A stretch of DNA of 64,000 nt from Pseudomonas atagonensis (GCF_011369485.1 NZ_VXCA01000023.1:90852-154851), one strand, 5' to 3'. Counted from the stretch's first letter, positions 17,565-26,479 are shown. Made by a program: numbers and translations. Notes: generated from the sequence alone by a model not told the origin.

Positions 17565-18299
17565 ATGTTCACCAAGCGTCGTTTGATTATTGTCGCTACT
17601 GCCGTGGCCTTGCTGTCCGGCTGCGCCTCGCCCAACCCGTATGACAATCAGGGCCAGGCCGACGGTGGCTCCCAGGGCATGAGCAAAACCGCCAAGTACG
17701 GTGGACTCGGTGCTCTGGCCGGCGCACTCGCCGGTGCCGCCATCGACCACAACAACCGTGGCAAGGGCGCCTTGATCGGCGCGGCGGTCGTCGGCGCTTC
17801 GGCGGCCGGTTACGGCTACTACGCCGACAAGCAGGAAGCCAAACTGCGCGCCAGCATGGCCAACACCGGGGTGGAAGTGCAGCGCCAGGGTGATCAGATC
17901 AAACTGATCATGCCGGGCAACATCACCTTCGCCACCGATTCGGCGAACATTGCGTCGAGCTTCTATCAGCCGCTGAACAACCTCGCCAACTCGCTGAAAG
18001 AGTTCAATCAGAACCAGATCGAAATCGTCGGTTACACCGACAGCACCGGCAGCCGCCAGCACAACATGGACTTATCCCAGCGTCGTGCGCAGAGCGTGGC
18101 GACCTACCTGACCTCGCAAGGTGTCAGCGGCGCCAACCTGTCGGCCCGTGGCGCCGGCCCGGATAATCCGATTGCCAGCAACGGCGACGTCAATGGCCGC
18201 GCACAGAACCGTCGGGTTGAGGTCAACCTGAAGGCGATTCCAGGCCAGCAGTATGGTGGTCAGCAGCAACAGCCAGGCACAGTTCAGCAATATCCGTAA
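17565..18299 (+). CDS. OmpA-family lipoprotein (YiaD-like)
   Basis: 244 residues. N-terminus MFTKRRLIIVATAVALLSGC gives a lipobox LSGC at residue 20. Residues about 40-90 are Gly/Ala-rich with a glycine-zipper pattern (GGLGALAGALAGAAIDHNNR). The C-terminal OmpA domain (about 110-235) has FATDSANI, IEIVGYTDSTGS and the peptidoglycan-binding RRAQSV and NRRVEV stretches. It should anchor the outer membrane to peptidoglycan. The tail is Gln-rich. A terminator follows. Confidence 0.92.
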   Translation: MFTKRRLIIVATAVALLSGCASPNPYDNQGQADGGSQGMSKTAKYGGLGALAGALAGAAIDHNNRGKGALIGAAVVGASAAGYGYYADKQEAKLRASMANTGVEVQRQGDQIKLIMPGNITFATDSANIASSFYQPLNNLANSLKEFNQNQIEIVGYTDSTGSRQHNMDLSQRRAQSVATYLTSQGVSGANLSARGAGPDNPIASNGDVNGRAQNRRVEVNLKAIPGQQYGGQQQQPGTVQQYP

Positions 18300-18318
18300 C
18301 TGAAAGCCTGAATGAAGA

Positions 18319-18348
18319 AATGCCCGGTCCTGTGATCGGGCATTTTTG
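18319..18348 (+). terminator. Intrinsic terminator after the OmpA-like gene
   Basis: TGCCCG and CGGGCA pair around a 10-base loop, preceded by AAA and followed by TTTTT. Confidence 0.8.
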
Positions 18349-18367
18349 TGTTTGGCCTGTGCAGGCT

Positions 18368-18439
18368 CCTTCGCGAGCAAGTCCGCTCCCACATTTTGAA
18401 ATGCATTCCCCTGTAGGAGTGAGCCTGCTCGCGATGGCG
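18368..18439. repeat. REP doublet (REPIN)
   Basis: CTTCGCGAGCAAGTCCGCTCCCACA and, in inverse orientation, TGTAGGAGTGAGCCTGCTCGCGATGG flank about 18 bases. These are the extragenic palindromic sequences abundant in fluorescent pseudomonads, mobilised in trans by RAYT transposases. No RAYT gene lies in this window. Confidence 0.9.
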
Positions 18440-18470
18440 ATCAACCAGACACTACAAAACCATCAGATAC

Positions 18471-18510
18471 AAAAAAGCCCCCGGACATCCGAATTGTCCG
18501 GGGGCTTTTT
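18471..18510. terminator. Bidirectional intrinsic terminator
   Basis: AAAAAAGCCCCCGGACA pairs with TGTCCGGGGGCTTTTT around a short loop. A- and T-runs on both flanks make it work for the OmpA-like gene on the plus strand and for the YhcB gene on the minus strand. Confidence 0.9.
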
Positions 18511-18528
18511 GTTTACAGCGAAGACTGA

Positions 18529-18963
18529 TTACTTCTTCAGGCCGTAGTGCTCGTCGAGCATGCCCGGAGCATTCGGGGTCTTCGGTGCGTAGTCACGCGG
18601 CGGCTCCTGATCGCGCGGAGGCGTCAGGCGTTCGCGTGGCGACTGCACGGCATCGGCGTGCAGGGCGGCGATCAGGCGCTGGCGGGTCTGCTCGTCCAGG
18701 GCCAGACGATTGGCGCCCTCGGCGAGGTGATCCTGCACTTCCTGATAGCTCTGGGTCAGCTTCTTGACCAGAGTTGCAGTGCTGTTGAAGTGGGTGACCA
18801 CCTCGTTTTGATAACTGTCGAAACGCTCCTGGATATCATCCAGTTGACGCTGCGTGCGGCTCGGCGCCGCGTTTGGCACAACGCGCGCGATCAGGAATCC
18901 AATGGCGACACCCACAACCAGGGCAAGAGTCGGTAACAACCAAACTAAGAGCGAGTGTTCCAC
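18529..18963 (-). CDS. YhcB/ZapG (DUF1043) inner-membrane protein
   Basis: 144 residues: one N-terminal membrane helix (LLVWLLPTLALVVGVAIGFL, residues 5-24), then an alpha-helical, probably coiled-coil region (QRQLDDIQERFDSYQNEVV), then a disordered Pro/Arg-rich tail ending in GLKK. This is the DUF1043 family; E. coli YhcB (ZapG) connects envelope growth with cell division. It is divergent from the hydrolase-trpS-zapE group, which also holds a division gene. Confidence 0.88.
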   Translation of the reverse strand: MEHSLLVWLLPTLALVVGVAIGFLIARVVPNAAPSRTQRQLDDIQERFDSYQNEVVTHFNSTATLVKKLTQSYQEVQDHLAEGANRLALDEQTRQRLIAALHADAVQSPRERLTPPRDQEPPRDYAPKTPNAPGMLDEHYGLKK

Positions 18964-19107
18964 GAGTCCTTCCTCTATAAACGGCTTTGCTTTACGTTAA
19001 CGGCTCGAACCTGCGCTGTATACCGCGATTCACTCGCAATAGATTGGCACAGACAATTTGCTAGACGAGTCGACCCGATTCGAGGTCACGGAGTTCCTTC
19101 CTTGCTG

Positions 19108-19737
19108 ATGCGTGAAACCCCTGTAGTGATTGCCGGCCCTGTCGGCCAAATCGAAGCACTGTACCTTGACAACGAGCAGCCGCGCGGCATCGCGCTGATT
19201 TGTCACCCGAACCCGGTGCAGGGCGGCACCATGCTCAACAAAGTCGTCTCGACCTTGCAGCGCACCGCGCGCGACGCCGGCCTGATTACCTTGCGCTTCA
19301 ACTATCGCGGCGTCGGCACCAGCGAAGGCGCCCACGACATGGGCACCGGCGAAGTCGATGACGCGCAAGCCGCCGCTGCCTGGCTGCAGGAAAAACACCC
19401 GAATCTGCCGCTGACCCTGTTCGGTTTCTCCTTCGGTGGATTTGTTGCAGCAAGTCTCGGCGGCCGTCTCGAAGCCCAAGGCGTGCAGCTCAAGCACCTG
19501 TTCATGGTCGCCCCGGCGGTGATGCGTCTTGGCGAGCAGGATCAACTGCCGCAACACGGCGAACTGACGGTGATCCAGCCGGAAACCGACGAAGTCATCG
19601 ATCCGCAACTGGTTTACGACTGGTCGGAAAAACTCCAGCGCCCCCATGAGCTGCTGAAAGTGGCAGAATGCGGACACTTTTTTCATGGCAAGCTGACCGA
19701 TCTCAAGGATCTGATCCTGCCGCGTCTCTCGAATTGA
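19108..19737 (+). CDS. Alpha/beta hydrolase
   Basis: About 209 residues. It has CHPNPVQGGTM early, RFNYRGVGTSEG, the nucleophile elbow GFSFGG with Ser near residue 103, Asp in PETDEVIDP, and the last catalytic His in ECGHFFHG. This is the small serine-hydrolase family (YjfP/dienelactone-like) found before trpS in pseudomonads. Start is uncertain: ATG at 19108 is used here, but a TTG at 19102 lies 8 bases behind GGAG and may be the true start. Substrate unknown. Confidence 0.87.
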   Translation: MRETPVVIAGPVGQIEALYLDNEQPRGIALICHPNPVQGGTMLNKVVSTLQRTARDAGLITLRFNYRGVGTSEGAHDMGTGEVDDAQAAAAWLQEKHPNLPLTLFGFSFGGFVAASLGGRLEAQGVQLKHLFMVAPAVMRLGEQDQLPQHGELTVIQPETDEVIDPQLVYDWSEKLQRPHELLKVAECGHFFHGKLTDLKDLILPRLSN

Positions 19738-19761
19738 TTGCAGTCTGACAAGCGATTACCC

Positions 19762-21117
19762 ATGACGAACCGTACCCGTATCCTCACCGGCATCACCACC
19801 ACCGGCACGCCGCACCTGGGCAACTACGCCGGCGCGATCCGCCCGGCGATTCTCGCCAGCCGCGACAGCAATGCCGACTCGTTCTATTTCCTGGCCGACT
19901 ACCACGCCCTGATCAAATGCGATGACCCGCTGCGCATTCAGCGCTCGCGTCTGGAAATCGCCGCGACCTGGCTGGCCGGTGGCCTCGATGTCGACCGCGT
20001 GACCTTCTACCGCCAGTCCGATATCCCGGAAATCCCCGAGCTGACCTGGCTGCTGACCTGCGTTGCCGCTAAGGGTCTGCTCAACCGCGCGCATGCCTAC
20101 AAGGCGTCGGTGGACAAGAACGTCGAAAGCGGTGAAGACCCGGATGCCGGTATTACCATGGGTCTCTACAGCTACCCGGTGCTGATGGCGGCGGACATCC
20201 TGATGTTCAACGCGCACAAGGTGCCGGTCGGCCGTGACCAGATCCAGCACGTGGAAATGGCCCGCGACATCGGCCAGCGCTTCAACCACCTGTTCGGTCA
20301 GGGCAAGGAATTCTTCACCATGCCCGAAGCGCTGATCGAAGAAAGCGTGGCAACGTTGCCGGGCCTCGACGGTCGCAAGATGTCGAAGAGCTACGACAAC
20401 ACCATTCCGTTGTTCTCCAGCGCCAAAGAGATGAAGGACGCGATCTCGCGGATCGTCACCGACTCCAAAGCGCCAGGCGAAGCCAAGGATCCAGACAACT
20501 CGCATCTGTTCACCCTGTTCCAAGCCTTCGCCACACCGGCGCAGGCTGACGAGTTCCGCAGCGAATTGTCGGGCGGTCTGGGTTGGGGCGAGGCGAAGAA
20601 TCGTCTGTTCCAGTTGCTCGACAGCGAACTGGGCGAGGCGCGCGACAAGTACCACCAGTTGATCGAGCGTCCGGCAGACCTGGAAGACATCCTGCAGATC
20701 GGCGCGAAAAAGGCCCGTGCCGTCGCGACGCCATTCCTCAACGAACTGCGCGAAGCCGTTGGCCTGCGTTCTTTCTTCAATCAGGTGCAGGTGGCGGCGA
20801 CCACCAAGAAAAAAGCCGCGAAAGCTGCACGCTTCGTCAGCTTCCGTGAGGACGACGGCAGCTTCCGTTTCCGTCTGCTGGCGGCCGATGGCGAACAACT
20901 GCTGTTGTCGCGCAACTTTGCCGACGGAAAAACCGCTGGCCAGGTGACCAAACAACTGCAATCGGGTCAGGCGCTGGATGTACGCAGCGAAGACCTGAGC
21001 TTCAGCGTATGGCTGGAAGGCGAGTGCGTCGGCGACAGCCCGGCGTTCGCCGACGTGGCTGCGCGCGATGCGGCCATCGAGGCGCTGCGCGTTGCGCTGA
21101 CCCCGGTTCAGGACTAA
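19762..21117 (+). CDS. trpS: Tryptophan--tRNA ligase
   Basis: 451 residues. Class I aminoacyl-tRNA synthetase with HIGH-type TPHLGNYAGA near residue 14 and KMSKS at about 206, plus GVTTTG-like RILTGITTTG at the start. The catalytic and anticodon-binding parts end near 345, about the length of the E. coli enzyme (334 aa). The additional C-terminal 100 residues, containing FREDDGSFRFRLLAADGEQL, are an extension known in some proteobacterial TrpRS; part of it looks like the small YegP-type DUF1508 fold. The ATG directly follows the hydrolase gene. Confidence 0.96.
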   Translation: MTNRTRILTGITTTGTPHLGNYAGAIRPAILASRDSNADSFYFLADYHALIKCDDPLRIQRSRLEIAATWLAGGLDVDRVTFYRQSDIPEIPELTWLLTCVAAKGLLNRAHAYKASVDKNVESGEDPDAGITMGLYSYPVLMAADILMFNAHKVPVGRDQIQHVEMARDIGQRFNHLFGQGKEFFTMPEALIEESVATLPGLDGRKMSKSYDNTIPLFSSAKEMKDAISRIVTDSKAPGEAKDPDNSHLFTLFQAFATPAQADEFRSELSGGLGWGEAKNRLFQLLDSELGEARDKYHQLIERPADLEDILQIGAKKARAVATPFLNELREAVGLRSFFNQVQVAATTKKKAAKAARFVSFREDDGSFRFRLLAADGEQLLLSRNFADGKTAGQVTKQLQSGQALDVRSEDLSFSVWLEGECVGDSPAFADVAARDAAIEALRVALTPVQD

Positions 21118-21207
21118 TCGGCGGCGCGGCCCGACCAAGGGCCGATTGCCATTCCCACGGGCCGTCGCTACAGTGACGGCCCGTTTTTGTTGCCTTGCTA
21201 ACGAATT

Positions 21208-22302
21208 ATGACGCCCCTAGAACGATACCAAGCTGATCTGAAACGCCCGGACTTCTTCCACGATGCCGCGCAGGAAACCGCTGTGCGTCATTTGCAGCGT
21301 CTGTACGAGGATCTGATCGCCGCCGATCAGAACAAGCCGGGCCTGCTGAGCAAGCTGTTCGGTAAAAAAGATCAGAGCCCGGTCAAGGGCCTGTACTTCT
21401 GGGGCGGCGTCGGTCGCGGCAAGACTTACCTGGTCGACACCTTCTTCGAAGCGCTGCCGTTCAAGGAAAAGACCCGCACCCACTTCCACCGCTTCATGAA
21501 GCGTGTGCACGAAGAGATGAAAACTCTCGGCGGCGAGAAAAACCCGCTGACCATCATCGCCAAGCGTTTTGCGACTGAGTCGCGAGTCATCTGCTTCGAT
21601 GAATTCTTCGTCTCCGACATCACCGACGCGATGATCCTCGGCACGCTGATGGAAGAGCTGTTCAAGAATGGCGTGACCCTGGTCGCGACCTCGAACATTG
21701 TTCCAGACGGTTTGTACAAGGACGGTTTGCAACGTGCGCGCTTCCTGCCGGCGATCGCATTGATCAAGCAGAACACCGAGATCGTCAACGTCGACAGTGG
21801 CGTCGATTACCGTCTGCGTCACCTCGAGCAAGCGGAACTGTTCCACTTTCCGCTCGACGAGGCGGCTCACGAAAGCCTGCGCAAGAGCTTCAAGGCACTG
21901 ACACCGGAGTGCACGGCGGCAGTGGAAAACGATGTGCTGATCATCGAAAACCGCGAAATCCGCGCCCTGCGCACGTGCGACGACGTGGCCTGGTTCGACT
22001 TCCGCGAACTGTGCGACGGCCCACGCAGCCAGAACGACTACATCGAGCTGGGCAAGATCTTCCACGCCGTACTGCTCAGCGGTGTCGAGCAGATGAGCGT
22101 CACCACCGACGACATCGCCCGACGCTTCATCAACATGGTCGACGAGTTCTACGATCGCAACGTCAAGCTGATCATATCTGCCGAAGTCGAGTTGAAAGAC
22201 CTGTATACCGGCGGACGCCTGACGTTCGAGTTCCAGCGCACGCTGAGCCGTCTGCTGGAGATGCAATCCCACGAATTCCTGTCGCGGGCGCACAAGCCTT
22301 AA
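21208..22302 (+). CDS. zapE: Cell-division ATPase ZapE
   Basis: 364 residues of the AFG1/ZapE P-loop family: opening MTPLERYQADLKRPDFFHD, Walker A GGVGRGKTY near residue 72, Walker B ICFDEFFVSDI near 131, TSNIVPDGLYKDGLQR near 168 and the conserved arginine region RARFLPAI. In E. coli, ZapE acts at the constricting FtsZ ring. It is separated from rplM by three genes on both strands here. Confidence 0.95.
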   Translation: MTPLERYQADLKRPDFFHDAAQETAVRHLQRLYEDLIAADQNKPGLLSKLFGKKDQSPVKGLYFWGGVGRGKTYLVDTFFEALPFKEKTRTHFHRFMKRVHEEMKTLGGEKNPLTIIAKRFATESRVICFDEFFVSDITDAMILGTLMEELFKNGVTLVATSNIVPDGLYKDGLQRARFLPAIALIKQNTEIVNVDSGVDYRLRHLEQAELFHFPLDEAAHESLRKSFKALTPECTAAVENDVLIIENREIRALRTCDDVAWFDFRELCDGPRSQNDYIELGKIFHAVLLSGVEQMSVTTDDIARRFINMVDEFYDRNVKLIISAEVELKDLYTGGRLTFEFQRTLSRLLEMQSHEFLSRAHKP

Positions 22303-22320
22303 ACAGCTTTCGGCAAATGA

Positions 22321-22351
22321 AAAGGGCCTGCAATTGCAGGCCCCTTTTTTA
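22321..22351. terminator. Bidirectional intrinsic terminator
   Basis: GGGCCTGCA and TGCAGGCCC form a 9-bp stem with 2 loop bases, preceded by AAAA and followed by TTTTTT. It lies between the convergent zapE and GlxA-like genes. Confidence 0.92.
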
Positions 22352-22363
22352 TGCGCCGGGTAA

Positions 22364-23359
22364 TCAGGCAGCCTGCTGAAACTGCTGCCGATACTGGTTC
22401 GGCGACAGCTCCGTGTGCTGGCGGAACAGCCGCGCAAAGAAGCTCGCATCGTCGTAACCGACCTCGTAACTGATGGTCTTGATGCTCTTGCGGCTGCCGG
22501 ACAGCAGACCCTTGGCCGTCTCGATGCGCAGGCGTTGCAGGTAATGCAGTGGCTTGTCGCCGGTGGCGGTCTGGAAGCGGCGCATGAAGTTGCGGATGCT
22601 CATGCCGTGCTCGCGGGCGACGTCTTCGAAGCGGAATTTATCGGCGAAGTGCTCTTCGAGCCAATGCTGGATCTGCAGGATGATCACGTCCTGATGCAGC
22701 TTCTGGCCACCAAAACCGATACGTCCCGGCGAATAACTGCGCTGCACTTCGTAGAGAATGTCGCGTGCTACGGCTTGCGCGACGTTGGCTCCGCAGAAGC
22801 GCTCGATCAAGTAGATGTACAGGTCGCACGCCGACGTGGTGCCGCCGGCGCAGTACAGATTGTCGGCGTCGGTCAGGTGCTTGTCCTGATTCAGATAAAC
22901 CTTCGGGAAGCGCTCGGCGAAGGCGTTGAAGAAGCGCCAGTAGGTGGTCGCTTCCTTGCCATTGAGCAGGCCGGCCTCGGCCAGCCAGAACACCCCGGTG
23001 GCCTCGCCGCAGAGCACCGCGCCGCGCGCGTGCTGCTCGCGCAGCCACGGCAGGACTTGTGGATAACGGCCGCACAGCGTGTCGAAATCGTCCCAGAACG
23101 CTGGAAGGATAATTACATCGGCGTTTTCCAGACCGCCATCTACTGGCATGACCACGTCACTGAAACTGTTCACTGGTCTGCCGTCGGGGCTGACCAGGCG
23201 CGTTTCGAACGCCGGTGTCAGGCCGTGGCCCAGTTGTTTGCCGTAACGCAGGCTGGCCAGATGGAAGAAATCCTTGGCTTGCATGAGAGTGGAAGCGAAA
23301 ACCCGGTCAATTGCCAGGATGCTGACGCGCCGCAAGGGCGTGGAGACTTGCTTGGACAT
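22364..23359 (-). CDS. GlxA-type AraC-family transcriptional regulator
   Basis: 331 residues: N-terminal DJ-1/PfpI-like domain (about 10-200; nucleophile elbow-like AVLCGEATGVFWLAEAGLL) joined to a C-terminal AraC HTH pair (about 230-325) with MSIRNFMRRFQTATGDKPLH and ISYEVGYDDASFFARLFRQH. The PfpI part is a ligand-sensing rather than protease domain in this family. It is divergent from the acyl-CoA dehydrogenase gene across a 151-bp gap, making that gene its obvious target. Ligand unknown. Confidence 0.92.
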   Translation of the reverse strand: MSKQVSTPLRRVSILAIDRVFASTLMQAKDFFHLASLRYGKQLGHGLTPAFETRLVSPDGRPVNSFSDVVMPVDGGLENADVIILPAFWDDFDTLCGRYPQVLPWLREQHARGAVLCGEATGVFWLAEAGLLNGKEATTYWRFFNAFAERFPKVYLNQDKHLTDADNLYCAGGTTSACDLYIYLIERFCGANVAQAVARDILYEVQRSYSPGRIGFGGQKLHQDVIILQIQHWLEEHFADKFRFEDVAREHGMSIRNFMRRFQTATGDKPLHYLQRLRIETAKGLLSGSRKSIKTISYEVGYDDASFFARLFRQHTELSPNQYRQQFQQAA

Positions 23360-23510
23360 AATTCAACTTTTGTTTTGTTTTTATAAGGGAAAGTGGTCAC
23401 CAGACGGCTGGATCGTCTTATTTTTTGTCGGATGTGTCCAGTGTCCTGTATCGGGGGTGGGGCTTAGTCTCTGAAGGTCACATCCCTCCAACAAGAAAGA
23501 AAGGTGCCGC

Positions 23511-24647
23511 ATGATCCCCAGAACCTTGTTCAGCCCCGAGCACGAATTGTTCCGCGACAGCGTACGAACCTTCCTCGAGAAAGAGGCGGTGCCGTTCCAT
23601 TCGCAATGGGAGAAACAAGGCTACATCGACCGCAAACTGTGGAACAAGGCAGGCGAGGCGGGGATGCTCTGCTCGCATTTGCCGGAAGAATACGGCGGGC
23701 TGGGCGCGGACTTTCTGTACAGCGCTGTGGTGATCGAAGAGGTCGGCCGGTTGGGCCTGACCGGCATCGGTTTCTCGCTGCATTCGGACATCGTCGCGCC
23801 TTACATCCTGCATTACGGAAGTGAAGCGCTGAAGCACAAATACCTGCCGAAACTGGTGTCCGGCGAGATGGTCACGGCCATTGCGATGACGGAACCGGGC
23901 GCCGGTTCCGACCTGCAAGGGGTCAAGACCACTGCCGTGCTGGACGGTGACGAGTACGTGATCAATGGCTCGAAAACCTTCATCACCAACGGCTTTCTCG
24001 CCGATCTGGTGATCGTCGTCGCCAAGACCGATCCGAAAGCGGGCGCCAAGGGCACCAGCCTGTTTCTGGTCGAAGCGAATACGCCGGGCTTCGACAAGGG
24101 CAAGCGTCTGGAGAAGGTCGGGATGAAGGCCCAGGACACCTCGGAATTGTTCTTCCAGGACGTGCGTGTGCCAAAGGAAAACCTGCTGGGGCAGGCCGGC
24201 GCAGGCTTCGCCTATCTGATGCAGGAGTTGCCGCAGGAGCGTTTGACTGTGGCGATTGGCGGGCTGGCGTCAGCCGAAGCGGCGCTGCAATGGACACTCG
24301 ATTACACACGCGATCGCAAGGCGTTCGGCAAGGCGATTGCCGACTTCCAGAACACTCGCTTCAAGCTGGCGGAGATGGCCACTGAAATTCAAATCGGCCG
24401 GGTGTTCGTCGACAAATGTCTGGAACTGCACCTGCAAGGTAAGCTCGATGTGCCGACGGCGGCAATGGCCAAGTACTGGGGCACGGATCTGCAATGCAAA
24501 GTGCTCGACGAATGCGTGCAATTGCATGGTGGCTACGGCTTTATGTGGGAATACCCGGTGGCCCGGGCGTGGGCAGATGCGCGCGTGCAGCGGATTTATG
24601 CCGGCACCAATGAAATCATGAAGGAGATCATTGCGCGTTCGCTGTAG
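23511..24647 (+). CDS. Acyl-CoA dehydrogenase
   Basis: 378-residue FAD flavoprotein: N-terminal helical domain, middle domain with AIAMTEPGAGSDLQGVKTTA (FAD/substrate contact) near residue 123, and C-terminal domain with RKAFGKAIADFQ, QLHGGYGFMWEYPVAR and YAGTNEIMKEII. It oxidises acyl-CoA to enoyl-CoA with electrons to ETF. Overall it looks most like mammalian long-chain acyl-CoA dehydrogenase. Odd: Ala replaces the Glu of the usual YEGT motif, and the LCAD base position in AALQWTLDY also appears to lack Glu. Ribosome site AAAGGTG precedes the ATG. Substrate is not predictable. Confidence 0.93.
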   Translation: MIPRTLFSPEHELFRDSVRTFLEKEAVPFHSQWEKQGYIDRKLWNKAGEAGMLCSHLPEEYGGLGADFLYSAVVIEEVGRLGLTGIGFSLHSDIVAPYILHYGSEALKHKYLPKLVSGEMVTAIAMTEPGAGSDLQGVKTTAVLDGDEYVINGSKTFITNGFLADLVIVVAKTDPKAGAKGTSLFLVEANTPGFDKGKRLEKVGMKAQDTSELFFQDVRVPKENLLGQAGAGFAYLMQELPQERLTVAIGGLASAEAALQWTLDYTRDRKAFGKAIADFQNTRFKLAEMATEIQIGRVFVDKCLELHLQGKLDVPTAAMAKYWGTDLQCKVLDECVQLHGGYGFMWEYPVARAWADARVQRIYAGTNEIMKEIIARSL

Positions 24648-24670
24648 GTTTTCGGCGGCTGTCAGACCGC

Positions 24671-24738
24671 TATCGCGAGCAGGCTCACTCCTACAGGGGA
24701 ACGCATTCCAAAAGTAGGAGTGAGCCTGCTCGCGAAGC
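24671..24738. repeat. REP doublet (REPIN)
   Basis: TATCGCGAGCAGGCTCACTC-type arm and its inverted copy ending CTGCTCGCGAAGC flank about 16 bases between convergent acyl-CoA dehydrogenase and aldo/keto reductase genes. Near-perfect complementarity (over 20 bp) means it can also fold into one long hairpin. Confidence 0.9.
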
Positions 24739-24751
24739 TTTTAGCGGCTGA

Positions 24752-25792
24752 TCACGGTGCCGGGTTCGGATGATCCTTGTGAATCGCCTCGATTCCCGCC
24801 AGCACTTCATCGGAAAGTTTCAGATCAAAACTGGCAATGTTGCTGTCCAGTTGCTCAAGCGTCGTCGCCCCGATGATGTTGCTGGTGACGAACGGTTGCT
24901 GAGTGACAAAGGCCAGCGCCATTTGCGCCGGATCCAGACCGTGTTCACGGGCCAGTGCCACATAACGGCTGCAGGCGGCTTCCGATTGCGCGTTGAAATA
25001 GCGGCTGAAGCGGCTGTAGAGGCTCAGGCGACCTTTTGCCGGGCGCGCACCACCCTCGTACTTGCCGGAGAGGAAGCCGAACGCCAGCGGCGAATAGGCG
25101 AGCAAGCCGCATTGTTCGCGGATGGCGATTTCTGCCAGACCGACTTCAAAGCTGCGGTTGAGCAGGTTGTACGGATTCTGGATCGACACCGCGCGCGGCC
25201 AGCCACGGGCCTCAGCCAGGGCGAGGAAGCGCATGGTGCCCCACGGCGTCTCATTGGACAGGCCGATGTGGCGAATCTTGCCGGCCTTCACTTGCTCGTC
25301 GAGGGCTTCGAGGGTGTCTTCCAGCGGCGTCAGGTTGGCTTCGATCTTATGCTTGTAGCCCAGCTGTCCGAAAAAGTTGGTGCTGCGCTCAGGCCAGTGC
25401 AATTGATAAAGATCGATGTAATCGGTCTGCAGGCGCTTGAGGCTGCCATCGACGGCTTCGGTGATGTGCTGGCGGTTGTGGCGCAGGTTTTTGTCGCGGA
25501 TGTAGTCGATGGTGTTGCCGGGGCCGGCGATTTTGCTGGCAAGGATCCAGTCGGCGCGGTCGCCGCGACTTTTGAAGTAATTGCCGATGTAACGCTCGGT
25601 GGTGGCGTAGGTTTCGGCTTTCGGCGGCACCGGGTACATCTCGGCGGTGTCGATGAAATTGATCCCGGCCTCTTTGGCCCGCTCGATCTGCGCGAAGGCT
25701 TCAGCTTCAGTGTTTTGCTCGCCCCAGGTCATGGTGCCGAGGCAGATTGCACTCACGTTCAGGTCGGTACGGCCTAGCTGGCGATAGTCCAT
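24752..25792 (-). CDS. NADP(H)-dependent aldo/keto reductase (Tas-like)
   Basis: 346 residues from the ATG behind AAGGAGCACCTG, giving MDYRQLGRTDLNVSAICLGT. Aldo/keto reductase TIM barrel with catalytic tetrad Asp (FIDTAEMY), Tyr (AEMYPVP), Lys (ILASKIAGP) and His (YQLHWPER). The NADP site is near the C-terminus (TTLEQLDSNI). Closest by memory to E. coli Tas and to the oxidoreductase at the same place in P. aeruginosa (PA4434). Physiological substrate unknown. Confidence 0.93.
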   Translation of the reverse strand: MDYRQLGRTDLNVSAICLGTMTWGEQNTEAEAFAQIERAKEAGINFIDTAEMYPVPPKAETYATTERYIGNYFKSRGDRADWILASKIAGPGNTIDYIRDKNLRHNRQHITEAVDGSLKRLQTDYIDLYQLHWPERSTNFFGQLGYKHKIEANLTPLEDTLEALDEQVKAGKIRHIGLSNETPWGTMRFLALAEARGWPRAVSIQNPYNLLNRSFEVGLAEIAIREQCGLLAYSPLAFGFLSGKYEGGARPAKGRLSLYSRFSRYFNAQSEAACSRYVALAREHGLDPAQMALAFVTQQPFVTSNIIGATTLEQLDSNIASFDLKLSDEVLAGIEAIHKDHPNPAP

Positions 25793-26036
25793 CAGGTGCT
25801 CCTTGGGCAAAACAAGCATAAAAGCAGGTTGAAATTTTTTTCGCAATCTGCATAATTGCCGACCTCTTTCTGCAGTGGAAGTGATGCGCCGCCGCCGAAG
25901 AATCTTGCCGTTGAACGGACGCGCCGACCCGAGCCCCCGAAAGCGTCTGTATCCGGCTGCCTTTGACTTGTCAAAGTACGCACTATTCAGTAAGATCCGC
26001 CGTCTTATTTACAGGCGGCCCCTGAGGCTATAAAGA

Positions 26037-26465
26037 ATGAAAACTTTTACTGCTAAACCGGAAACAGTAAAGCGCGACTGGTTTGTCGTCGACGCTGCTG
26101 GTCAGACCCTGGGTCGTCTGGCCACCGAAATCGCGAGCCGTCTGCGTGGCAAGCACAAGCCTGAGTACACTCCTCACGTTGACACCGGCGACTACATCGT
26201 CGTAATCAACGCCGAGCAGATCCGTGTTACCGGCGCTAAAACCACTGACAAAATGTACTACTCCCACTCCGGTTTCCCGGGCGGCATCAAGTCGATCAAC
26301 TTTGAAAAGCTGATCGCCAAGGCCCCTGAGCGCGTGATCGAGACCGCGGTTAAAGGCATGCTGCCTAAAAACCCACTGGGTCGCGACATGTACCGTAAGC
26401 TGAAAGTCTATGCGGGCGCTGCACACCCTCATACTGCTCAGCAGCCCCAAGAACTGAAGATTTAA
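26037..26465 (+). CDS. rplM: 50S ribosomal protein L13
   Basis: 142 residues starting [20 protein letters not shown], with the L13 signature region containing [20 protein letters not shown] and the conserved YSHSGFPGG. Full family length. L13 binds early 23S rRNA. Co-transcribed with rpsI 14 bases downstream. The 244-bp upstream gap carries TTGACT at 25964-25969 with a possible TATTCA 15 bases later. Confidence 0.99.
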   Translation: MKTFTAKPETVKRDWFVVDAAGQTLGRLATEIASRLRGKHKPEYTPHVDTGDYIVVINAEQIRVTGAKTTDKMYYSHSGFPGGIKSINFEKLIAKAPERVIETAVKGMLPKNPLGRDMYRKLKVYAGAAHPHTAQQPQELKI

Positions 26466-26479
26466 CGGAATAGTTCATT

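Noticed and set aside
22364..25792. Regulator, acyl-CoA dehydrogenase and aldo/keto reductase as a horizontally acquired island between zapE and rplM
   Set aside because: Base composition matches the neighbours, and I recall the same three types of gene in this place in P. aeruginosa (PA4434-PA4436), so it is ancestral.
25964..25990. TTGACT/TATTCA as the rplM promoter
   Set aside because: The spacing is only 15 bases, so I mention it with rplM but do not list it as a separate promoter.
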